This document shows positions 1-8,505 of a DNA stretch of 24,069 nucleotides, piece by piece. Under the pieces are notes generated by a model that worked only from the letters and a program-made list of their open reading frames with translations, did not search any database and had not been told where the DNA came from. Both the position numbers and the translations under genes were made by a program. Each line of letters opens with the position of its first letter. The first letter of the stretch is position 1. This DNA comes from Apostichopus parvimensis (Eukaryota; Echinodermata; Holothuroidea; Aspidochirotida; Stichopodidae), in NCBI GenBank assembly GCA_000934455.1, contig JXUT01142270.1, forward strand, positions 1-24,069, written 5' to 3'.

Positions 1-190
1 GGGTTTGAGGGATATAACTATGGCCTACAACAGGACTTGAAACTGTGATGGTGTAATCATATGAATTTCTCTGTTCATTAGCTGTGCACCTGCATCCTAA
101 GATCTTATTTAATTAGCCCGCTGTCTTCATGTAACGCTTCAACACACATTTGTTATGTTTAACGGCTAGTAGAGTTAGCCTCACACATAC
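1..190 (-). other. MOGS: Start of the following MOGS intron
   Basis: This lies downstream (minus strand) of donor GTATGT at 190-185. I looked for the continuation expected after VTGLMWFKQ (a conserved stretch with a Cys and a Tyr-Gly-Trp motif in other glucosidase I proteins) and did not find it, so the next exon lies beyond base 1. Confidence 0.7.
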
Positions 191-402
191 CTGCTTAAAC
201 CACATCAACCCTGTGACAGGAGAATTTGGTCGCCGAGTCTTCAAACCAAAGTATACGCCTGATCTGTAGGTACCCCAATACCTCTCTGGCGAAGCATATG
301 GACTACTGGAGCCTTCATGAATTATCCTTGGGGCATTGAGCGGTGTAGCTACTTGAGCTCGTTTGTGAAAAGTATAAAGTCCATAAATTATAGGTAATGT
401 GC
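191..402 (-). CDS. MOGS: MOGS (glucosidase I), second coding exon: end of anchor and start of GH63 luminal domain
   Basis: On the minus strand the acceptor TTATTCAACCAG ends at 403. The exon runs 402-191 (212 bp) and is followed by donor GTATGT at 190-185. The single base left by the first coding exon completes an AGC codon, and the frame stays open for 71 residues, ending exactly at a codon boundary (CAG|GT). Residues 86-97 finish the membrane segment ([12 protein letters not shown]), followed by a short stem. Residues 117-156 carry the glucosidase I hallmark: SSSP, then [19 protein letters not shown], then VTGLMW. Human MOGS has SSSP, FWGTYRPHVYFGMKTRSP and LLTGLMW in the same order and spacing. 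This is the beginning of the GH63 N-terminal beta-sandwich. The (alpha/alpha)6 catalytic domain with its acidic residues is not in the window, so activity cannot be judged. The protein is cut by the window edge, not by a mutation. Confidence 0.95.
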
Positions 403-1381
403 CTGGTTGAATAAAAAAATAAAAACAAAAACAAGATAAGCATTAATTTCACTGTAGCTTGGTATCAATCATCTTTCACAAGATATGGAGGTTGATGTAT
501 CAGGGCTGGAAGGCCACAACAGTCACTTTTAAATTAAATTTTATTGCAAAAAAAATGAGAATATTAAAATGGGGGGGGGGGAACTGATTTTGAAGGTCTT
601 TGTTGTGAAGCATCTCCATTAATGACACATTTATGCATTATTTGGATCATTGTCTTTCAACTAAATATAAAGATCAGTTTTTGAACATCAAGATATCAAA
701 AAATATATATATAAAAAATCAGAGGTGAATAGTTATGAAAACTGTATGTAACCTCTGTGTTAGCTTAAAGCTTAAACTTGATATTTCCAAACCTTCCTTG
801 CTGTAGTTGTAAACATGTATTGGAGTTCTCAGGAGCACTGGTATTTCATCCCTGGATTTTAACCAATTATTCCCCCCAGTAAAAATAGGTTATTTCCCCA
901 AAATAAATTAAAAAAATACACTTATCTGTTACTTTAATTCACCAGAAATCAAAACTACATACATGTTAAAATATATCATGTTATCTACTTTACTTCACTT
1001 GTTATTTAAAAGGAAGCTTTGTCTATTAATAATTCTTAAAAATAAACTTCTTCACTCAGTAGTAAACAGTTTTCATACGCTACTCCTGGGAGGCTTAAAG
1101 TGGTCTAAATTTGCCTCAATTGACCCAATTTTTGTACCACATGTACTTTCATTAATACTTTTGACAATAAGGGGCAACACGTTGTTTTGTCACAGTTTGA
1201 TTTATAAATGATAAGCAGTAGTATTGATTTTGTTGAGTGAAAGGTAACTGATTTACCTTCTTTCTTCCTGAGTACTTTTATGAAAAGTATTAGTATGCAT
1301 ATTAAGTACTACTAACACTACAAAATATTACAGAGTGTGACAACTCAAAGAATAGCCAATGACACCAAAGTCAACACTTAC
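403..1381 (-). other. MOGS: MOGS intron between the first two coding exons
   Basis: This 979-bp stretch is bounded on the minus strand by GTAAGT at 1381 and CAG at 405-403. It is AT-rich, with an 11-base G run at 571-581 and an AT dinucleotide run near 702-714. The plus-strand frame 963-1211 is a chance frame inside the intron. Nothing else was seen. Confidence 0.85.
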
Positions 1382-1638
1382 TAAGAGCTATTGCAAGTAG
1401 AAACAACTTAAATAGTTGCTGTGTTCTTTTCTTAGTCTTCTTATTCAACGTTGGTCTCATCTTTGAGCTGCTGTTGGATGAGTTTGAAGAGGAACGTGAC
1501 TTTTTGCTAGAGGTAGATGAATTTGATGAAGATCTGGACTGCCTGGAATCGCTATTAGAATGGTTACCATTTTCAGGAGATAGAAGATCCTTCAAGTTGC
1601 CTTTGGACGTGTTTCTCTGTCGGAGATTATCGTCCATC
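1382..1638 (-). CDS. MOGS: MOGS (glucosidase I), first coding exon: cytosolic tail and start of membrane anchor
   Basis: Reading the minus strand, a polypyrimidine acceptor (TTTTTCACCCAG) is followed by one G and then ATG at 1637-1635. The exon runs to 1382 and is followed by a donor GTAAGT at 1381-1376. It encodes 85 residues plus one base. Residues 1-58 are rich in Ser, Asn and Arg; 66-71 is the basic cluster KKTKKR; from about 73 a hydrophobic helix starts (LFKLFLLAIAL) and continues in the next exon. This fits the type II topology of glucosidase I, an ER enzyme that removes the outermost alpha-1,2-glucose from Glc3Man9GlcNAc2 on new N-glycoproteins. The N-terminal LRQR (residues 5-8) looks like an arginine-based ER retention motif; mammalian glucosidase I has arginines in a comparable place. 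The acceptor just before the ATG implies a spliced non-coding 5' exon further right. Identity rests mainly on the in-frame join to the exon at 402-191. Confidence 0.85.
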
Positions 1639-2381
1639 CTGGGTGAAAAATGCAGACATAAAATAGAAAATAAAATAGAAAGATTTTGGCATTATTTGCT
1701 AACACTAAAAGTTGATAAGAAACCAAGTCTGTGTCTGACAATTTTGAAATGAAAGTGTACTATAACTTGTCATGTAATAACACGCCACAATTTAATGATT
1801 ACATTTAACTTAGAAGCATTCATGTGCTAAGTAATTTTACGACTATTTAATACTGCATCTTCTAGAGAACTGACAAGAATTTGAAAATATGAATCTTCTT
1901 CAACAAATTTGGCTTCAAGTTACATTTGACAAAATATAAATATCTCAATGCTCATCTTCAGCTTTCTAAACAAGAACTTTAAGTAGGCAAAATTTTCATC
2001 AAACTTTGTGAAAGAGCTGATCGAAATTAAATTGAACATAGCCATAACAGGCATAAGTTAATGAAAAGCATTACTGTACTGCAAATTACATGTTACTTGT
2101 TAGTGGTCAGGGGATAACACTATTGAAATTGAAAACTATTTATTTCCACTTCACCATAACACCATAACATTAGGCTAAGCCTCGGCAAATTATTGGCATT
2201 ATGGTATGTAATATGTGTAAGGTATGTAATATTAATAAACAGAAGAAGTAATTCCATTGGGCACAGTGGGTAAAAATTGCTTGCTCATACGTTTAAGTTA
2301 TCTCCGTAGAGTAACACCTAACTGTTCCCCTTCCTGTCTCTGTATAGTAACTACTTCTTGGTATATGTAACAACAACACTA

Positions 2382-2407
2382 AGTTACAGTACACGTGTAC
2401 TGTAACT
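2382..2407. repeat. Perfect 26-bp palindrome centred on an E-box
   Basis: The 13-base arm AGTTACAGTACAC is followed immediately by its exact reverse complement, with no spacer. The centre is CACGTG (2392-2397), the canonical E-box bound by USF/MITF/MYC-type bHLH-Zip factors. It lies about 745 bp upstream of the MOGS start codon. A role in MOGS transcription is only an inference; it could also be a chance cruciform-forming sequence. Confidence 0.75.
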
Positions 2408-2479
2408 AACATGTAGATACAGAAGCCTAAGTTAGAACTTCCCATTGCGCTTAGTTTCACTGTTAGCTACATGCTGAAT

Positions 2480-2870
2480 CGACACTCGTTAGCCAAACAT
2501 TGTAATACATCATCGACCGGTGTCACTCAACGTAACACCACTTGCTGGCGAATTCGTGAGTGGCAGACGGTATAAAAATGTTTCGAGAAATAACCCTACC
2601 TCAAGTTGGATGCAACAAACCCAACCAAAATTGCTTTAACAATAAATTATGAATAAATCTGTCAAAATAATTTACGTTAGTCCAAGCCTAACTCATTTCC
2701 ACATATAAGCTCGTATGTCAATATACACGACAGTGTTCGCCGGCTCAACAATTTCGTAACCAGTAGTTCCAACACGGAATATGCTGTCATAAAACTTGCT
2801 AAGTTGATACCGCAGCATTACGGTAGTATAATTGCACCGTAGAAATTGAAGTAGGTTGACTTCGTCAAAG
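2480..2870. promoter_or_regulatory. Possible MOGS promoter or 5' leader region
   Basis: CpG dinucleotides are denser here than in the surrounding AT-rich DNA. MOGS needs an upstream non-coding exon because its start codon sits directly after a splice acceptor. One candidate minus-strand donor is TTGAG|GTAGGG at 2600/2599. I cannot fix the transcription start, and small plus-strand ORFs just to the right leave a bidirectional promoter possible. The flank 1639-2480 is AT-rich and shows nothing else I can name. Confidence 0.3.
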
Positions 2871-2872
2871 TA

Positions 2873-2977
2873 ATGTGGTCTCTACGGAAGCGTAGAAAAG
2901 ACAGAGAAGTTCAAAATGTCAAAAATCTGAAAATGGACGATTTGTTGACATGCATTAAGTCGTCAAAATGTCAATAA
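2873..2977 (+). CDS. Small ORF, 34 aa, unknown
   Basis: ATG to TAA encodes a short basic peptide starting MWSLRKRRKDRE and ending in IKSSKCQ. It lies in the CpG-richer upstream flank of MOGS on the opposite strand. No domain, signal peptide or membrane segment is visible. It may be a chance ORF or an upstream ORF of a divergent transcript. The two nearly identical 'CAAAATGTCAA' words inside it may mean simple-repeat character. Confidence 0.15.
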   Translation: MWSLRKRRKDREVQNVKNLKMDDLLTCIKSSKCQ

Positions 2978-3240
2978 CTTGAAAATATACCCTGTTACGA
3001 TGAAGTCACCCATGAAACCGCAGTATAGTTTTGCATTATGGTTTAAATAAACTACAAAGGCAGTTCTGCATTTTAAGTATTCAAGAACACAACTTAGCGG
3101 TTATTATAGCCTTTTGACTATTCATATTTATTTATATATTTTTTATCATTGTTCATTTCAATAAAAATAAAAAATTTAATTTGTCTTTGTCTTTTTTTTT
3201 CAAAACAAATGTTTACAATTTTCTAACATTGTAACAAACT

Positions 3241-3414
3241 ATGTCTGCTAAGAATGATCATAAGGCAACGAAAAAGGAGATGAGAGGAAAGGAAATGACA
3301 CTGTTATCCCGCGTACTTTATGTCTTATATATCACCCAAAAACAAATGGATAACCTGCTCAGAAATATTGCCAATCAAAACAAATTTCTCCAAAGTTTGT
3401 TGAAGTTAAGATAG
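3241..3414 (+). CDS. Small ORF, 57 aa, Lys-rich start and leucine-rich helix, unknown
   Basis: ATG to TAG. Residues 1-20 are polar and basic (MSAKNDHKATKK, then EMRGKEMT). Residues 21-57 could form a long amphipathic helix with regularly spaced leucines (LLSRVLYVLYI, then LLRNIANQNKFLQSLLKL), the kind of surface seen in coiled-coil or membrane-associated microproteins. No splice sites are needed to read it, and it is divergent from MOGS. I do not recognise it. A 57-codon open frame can arise by chance here, so the protein-like pattern is the only support. Confidence 0.25.
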   Translation: MSAKNDHKATKKEMRGKEMTLLSRVLYVLYITQKQMDNLLRNIANQNKFLQSLLKLR

Positions 3415-3520
3415 TGTTGTAAATTTAAGGGTGCTTTAGTGCGATCTTTTGCAACTTACAGAGAACATATGAACACATCTCATTATTTACACAACAAACA
3501 TATTATAACCTATATCATTC

Positions 3521-3868
3521 CCTCCCCCTCTCCATCCTCCCCTGTCCTTCACTTCCTTTCCCCCTCTCCTCCCTTTCCCCTCTCCTCCCCTTCCACCTCT
3601 CCTCCCTTTCCATTCCCCCTCTCCTTCTCCTTTCCCCTCTCCTCTCATTGGTATCTCCTCCCTTTCCCCCTCTCCTCCCTTTCCCCTCCCTTCCCCTTCC
3701 CCCTCTCCTTCCCCTTCCCCTTCCCCCTCTCCTTCCCCTTGCCCCTCTGCTCCCCTTCCCCTCGGCTCCCCTTCCCCCTTTCCGTCCCCTTCCCCATCTC
3801 CTTCACCTTCCCCTCTCCTTCACCTTCCCCCTCTCCGCCCCCTTCCCCCTCATCCACTTCCCCTCCTA
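3521..3868 (+). repeat. ~350-bp homopyrimidine (C/T) low-complexity tract
   Basis: The plus strand is almost wholly C and T, built from variants of TTCCCC, CTCTCC and CCCTTTCC, with only scattered A and G. It creates spurious frames on both strands (Pro/Ser/Phe-rich on plus, Gly/Glu/Lys-rich on minus), which I do not call as genes. Tracts with this strand asymmetry can form intramolecular triplex (H-DNA). Confidence 0.95.
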
Positions 3869-4373
3869 ACCCATCTCAAACATGCAAGTGTCCTGAGTTA
3901 TTGAATATCTAAGTTATTTAAACAGTAGCTTGAGTAATACTTGTAAATGTTACCATTGATTGATCAACTAATTGTAACATTTCCTTGCAACTGGGCTTTA
4001 CAAAGCTTATCGATCTGGAGAGTGACAATTTTTTCACCTAAGAATCACTGTTTTGATCCAAAGCAATTTGTAAACAACTATCTTTAGAAATTACCATGTA
4101 ACAGCGACAGTATCTACGGTAGCCTTTAATGGTCGTCTGCATGCTTCTAACAGTGCTCTGAATGTACTTGATTAGACCGAATCCTCTGAGATTACGTCAA
4201 GATATTTACAAAAGATCAGTATTGAAACAGGCTGTATGAGCACGGCTGTAAATATGTCTAATAAGATGATTTTATGTGACCAGTATTGTTCTTCGTACTA
4301 TATTCGGGTGGGAGAGGGGAGTTGGGTGAGGGGGGGGGGGTTGATTTGGTATAGGCATACATAGTAGATTGCA
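3869..4373. other. Intergenic DNA, no gene seen
   Basis: AT-rich sequence with an 11-base G run at 4330-4340 preceded by a short purine-rich stretch. No exon-like frame with splice sites was found. Confidence 0.6.
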
Positions 4374-4514
4374 ATGAAAGCATTCGTGGATTTCAATGAG
4401 GTGCATGGAAGAGAGGGATCGGAGGATGATAAACTTTATACCGATTGGAACCAGTTAGAAGAAACTATTAGCAGATTAGTGACAGTGACCGTTGCTACAT
4501 GTACAGAGGCGTAG
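4374..4514 (+). CDS. Small ORF, 46 aa, acidic, unknown
   Basis: ATG (after in-frame stop TAG at 4365-4367) to TAG. The peptide reads like coding sequence, with an acidic stretch (HGREGSEDDKLYTDW) followed by a possible helix (NQLEETISRLVTVTV). No domain is recognised, and no convincing splice sites flank it. It could equally be chance. Confidence 0.2.
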   Translation: MKAFVDFNEVHGREGSEDDKLYTDWNQLEETISRLVTVTVATCTEA

Positions 4515-5561
4515 AAAGATCGAGGAATTGTGTCCTTATATGATAATTGAGCATGCTTATCTGTAAGTTACCTAAAATATTCAAAGGGATCTAGCAGCAT
4601 CATATACCAAACCCTGCATTCCAAATACAGTTATTTCCCAAACAGCAGCTTCCAGTAGATCATTTAGAACGGTAACGTTACCCGTGACAGAGAGTACTGT
4701 CTACTGTCCAACTAAAATGGAACTACTTGGTCTAATTTGGGTTACTCTCTCTCTCTCTATGGGCACCAATATCAGCATTTGTATAAGCGTTCTATACTCA
4801 CATCGCTAGAAGGAAAGACAGGCTGCAGAAAGAAATGCCTGTTTATCTTTCTCGGTATACCAGCTTCGGTACTTTTTAGGCTATGCTATTTTATTCACCT
4901 AACGTCCTTCTTATTCCTTTATTTCTTACTCCTAGATGTTCACATTATTCATATTTCTCTGCCTGACATTATTCGTGTTCATGGCTATGAAAGTACTATG
5001 AATGTGATATGGACACTATTCAAACTTTTCTACTAAAATGAACAACATAAACGCGGTTGCTTTATAACTACAATAAGCCTCTTTGTATTATTTGATCTCT
5101 CAGTCTTTCACATTAATTTCCCTGTATAACCGCTAACCAAGCATCAACATATGACATGAAGAGCCAGACCTCGGAAATGTAAGTAGTTAGTTATTATTGG
5201 TAAAAGCTGAATACAAAAAGATCTTCACAATATGCTGTAGTAGGAGATCATGAACTGCATAGTTCGAGTCAGTTATACACTTTTAGTTCCCTGAAAGCTA
5301 AATTGCACGTCTGGATGTCATTCTTTACATCCGCAAGTTCAGGTTATTCAAATTTGGTTAGACTAAACTATCTTCAAGTAAGGAAAAAACTTAAGGCTTT
5401 TAACAAAAACTACAAACTGATTCTAAACACAAGCGAAAACGGTCATTACAACTCATCCCATTATCGAAATACAAACTTATTATGGCTTTTAAAGCCGTCC
5501 GTACCTATCCAGGGTCATTTTCCGGATTGACCCATTGTGAAATGTTTATGTGAAGATATGC
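4515..5561. other. Intergenic DNA upstream of the candidate leader exon
   Basis: Holds a short (CT)7 microsatellite at 4745-4758. The frames at 4737-5036 and 5303-5530 open only at TTG and lack splice sites or motifs, so I do not call them. Nothing else was seen. Confidence 0.55.
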
Positions 5562-5947
5562 AACACCTGGTATAATACTAGTTGATCAACCGATTCACAT
5601 ACTGTGGTACATACATTGCATTAAGTGTGTGACCCTGATACAGCACAGCTGAGAGGTTTCTTCGCGGTCCGTTCTGAGTCATTCTGTCAGTCTGTTGTTC
5701 TATCGTCAGCTGTAATTGTGGAGCAACATCAGCCTCTCCGAAAACGTCTGCGAGATTGTACAGTTAGCACTGTTCGGATACCAATCCAAAATTACTTTTG
5801 TTAGGCTGTGTGCTTGTGATCAAAGGTTTATTTAGCAAGACGAATTACAGTCTGATTGTAAATATTCGTCACCTAACACGAACAGTAGTAACAGGGGCCT
5901 ACAACAAGGAGGCCCATCGTCAGACAAAACCAAGCAGAATTACTGAG
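5562..5947 (+). other. Candidate 5' non-coding first exon with strong splice donor
   Basis: From the ATG near 5558 to 5947 the plus strand contains no ATG at all, although the region is AT-rich and several would be expected. CpG words (TTCGCGG, CCGAAAACG, TGCGAG, TTCGTC, ATCGTC) cluster from about 5660 on. The stretch ends in CTGAG|GTAAGC, a near-consensus donor, with a second donor-like GTAAGT at 5962. Absence of upstream ATGs, higher CpG and a terminal donor are together typical of a 5' UTR exon. The transcription start is unknown, probably 5600-5700. The coding exons it would join are not certain; the plus-strand pieces from 12233 onward are the nearest candidates but seem to have their own start. 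Confidence 0.45.
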
Positions 5948-6126
5948 GTAAGCCTGTAACCGTAAGTCATTACGGTGTTTTCGTGTACAATCAGTTTTGG
6001 CCTAGCCTAGGTTAATCTACAGATGGAATGCTTGATAACGGTAGAGTAAAACTGTTGGCAAATCTGTTTTATTAATGTGAGTTGTTACATTCATCTCTGG
6101 CTTCGGCATTTCTGTATAAAGAACAT

Positions 6127-6162
6127 CTTGGTCTATGCTATTTAGAAATAGCATAGGCCAAG
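6127..6162. repeat. Inverted repeat, 17-bp arms with 2-nt loop
   Basis: The left arm CTTGGTCTATGCTATTT (6127-6143) pairs with AAATAGCATAGGCCAAG (6146-6162) with a single mismatch that would be a G-U pair in RNA. The spacer is AG. It lies about 180 bp into the intron that would follow the candidate leader exon, and could extrude as a cruciform or fold in RNA. No coding role. Confidence 0.85.
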
Positions 6163-8431
6163 CCCGCGGCTAAGAATAGATTTTCATAAAAAAAATAATT
6201 GTGTTTGATTTTTTAATGGCCTGGGGAGAGTGATTCTCAGCCTGGTACAAGCGAAACCATTACTTTCAATACAAGGAAACAGTCACTGTTGACTTAGGAA
6301 ATTTATTGAAAGACTTACAAGCTAACATGAAAATCAGTGATTAATATAAATTTACATAGTTTAACAGGACACTAGAGGCCTCACCCCACAATAGACTTGT
6401 AAGGTCCAAATTTAACTCCCTCTGGTATGGCTGAGCAATAATTTCTATTCTTGTTTGCTGGAACTATTCAAACTAGCCAAGAAAGTTCCACTGAGCTGTA
6501 GACATAAGGTAACAAAGTTCTGACCATGAAACATTCAATTCCTCTTTTTTTAGCAATTGAATTTAAGCAACGTTCATTTAAGCCTATATGTACATGAAAA
6601 CGTTGATATGGATTGTAAAAACTCCAAGGACCTGTATAGCAAAATGTATCTGAATTTACTCTCGAACTAAAGTTATTATGTTTGATTTGTTTTGCCAATC
6701 TTTATTTTTGTGGAGGTTACGTTTCATTTGGTTCTTCAAGGTCCTCAGCAACAAAAGGCATGTATAAAGGATAATAGAAAACAATAATAGGGGAAAAGAA
6801 GAAAGTAATCAGAAAAAAATATAAAATGAAAGGAAACATGACCTTTGAATATATTAGGACAATTTAAGAAATGTTAAAGGACTACCATGCTAGATTATGT
6901 TGTTGAAAACATTAGCATCATCTTCCTCCCCATCCCCCCCCCCCCAAAAAAAAACAGGAAGAAAATATCATCCCTTATACTGTAAATTTTAGTATAATTT
7001 GCATAATCATTGTGCAAAGTTCTGAATGCATTGTCAATCACAAAAGAAAAGATCTACCCTCTTCCCCTCATCTCCCTTCCCTCTTTGCTCTCCCCCCACC
7101 CCCCCCCCAAATAACCAGAAAAAGGGATGAGATGAGAAAAAAGACAACAACAAACAACAGGGAAATAGTTCCTCATGTGTAAAACCTGGTAAAATCAAAG
7201 TCCATAACTATACAATAGAATAACTTAATTTCAGTTATCTTATTGTACATATTTTTTAACTTGAGACTTCAATTGTAATAATGTACAAAGCCAGAGGCTT
7301 CGCATATGTATGTCTTCTGTACAAGAAGTAAAGAAGGATACTACTCATCTGTATGTACAGTTTACAGATGCCGTACTGCAGTCTTGTACAAACAAAATAT
7401 GAATTACTGTTGAACAAGCAGAGTGGGTTTATGATCCACCTATATGTAAAGAAAGAAGAAAAGGAAAAAAGAAAAGATCCAAAAAGTAGTTATAAAGAGA
7501 AGAAAGAAAGAACTTACAGACAGTTAACAGAGCTCTTAAAGAAAGACAACAGCACAGTAGTCATGTGATGTATACAGTACCATTACAATGGAACCATACT
7601 AGGTCACAATTGGTGTTGACTTTGCCATAGTGTGGCTAGATACAATCTATGGTATAATAATCTATGGCATACAGTTCAACTTATTATTGTTGTATTATAA
7701 TACCACATTGAGATAGTTAATTATCAACCTGTTTGTGGCAGTTTATGACCTCAGCTATACAACAAACATACCTTTGATGTTGGTAAGCTGCCAGTGTAAT
7801 GCTTGGTTAATTACCAGTGTCTCTTTTTTCCCTTAATACATATTTGATGTCTCTGATGATTATTTTAGTGTAGAATATTGATAACTTGTATTCCTATTTA
7901 TTGCTAGAAATTGACTTGAGCTCTGCACAGATTTGCTTTCAGATTTTCTTAATTCCTTTGTCAAAAAACTTGCCTTGATTGAAGAGATACTTGTGTGCTT
8001 GTCCAGTTCCACTGTACATGCATAACTTAAGCCTAGAAAATTGGTAAACATACATTGTGTATGCCAAAAAATGTAAACAGTCATATACTGTGCTCATTTT
8101 GATGGGGAAAGTAATATTAATGTGAGTTGCCATTTTTGTGGGAACTCTGGTAGGCCTTTGACTGCGAATAGTACTGACCATAAAGTTTTATTGGAGTATT
8201 TATGAAATATTTTTAGAGAGGCCCTTTGCATTGAATTCAATAATGAAAGTTAGGTGGTTGATGTTAAATTTACCTTCAAAAGTTCAAAAGGTTGAATTCC
8301 AAAGAGAAGCCATTTCCTGATAAGTATGCCATGTTCAGTTAGGATTAATTAAAGTAAATATTGAGGTATGTTTTACATGTATGTGTCATGAAATTCTCAA
8401 TAGATCGATATACTTAATAATAATGACAATG
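6163..8431. other. Intron-like or intergenic DNA, no gene recognised
   Basis: AT-rich. Simple sequence includes a C12 run joined directly to A9 (6934-6954), a C/T-rich stretch with C runs (about 7055-7109) and an A/G-rich stretch at 7440-7550 that produces a Lys/Glu-rich frame. The minus-strand frames at 6468-6698 and 7860-8181 show no motif or splice context and are not called. Confidence 0.55.
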
Positions 8432-8505
8432 AATAATAATAAGTGAGACTTATATAGCGCCAAATCAGTAGACAAAAGTCACTGCTCAAGGCGCTTTACA
8501 AAGAA
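8432..8505 (+). repeat. Dispersed short repeat of the 'AATAATAAT...TATAGCGCC...GGCGCTTTACA' type
   Basis: An AAT microsatellite leads into TTATATAGCGCC and then, after about 30 bases, CTCAAGGCGCTTTACAAAG. The GCGC-containing ends are roughly inverted. A diverged relative in the same orientation lies at 18797-18870 (AATAATAATAA, TATAATGCGC, AAAAGCGCCATACA). From memory, sequences of this type are scattered widely in marine invertebrate genomes; I cannot assign the family. Confidence 0.6.

Noticed and set aside
1474..1752. 92-codon plus-strand acidic frame
   Set aside because: It is the antisense shadow of the serine-rich MOGS first coding exon.
3439..3912. 157-codon plus-strand frame, Pro/Ser/Phe-rich, and the Gly/Glu/Lys-rich frame on the other strand
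   Set aside because: Both are translations of the homopyrimidine tract; neither has a motif or splice context.
7353..7568. 71-codon frame with Lys/Glu-rich middle
   Set aside because: Driven by an A/G-rich simple stretch; no motif.
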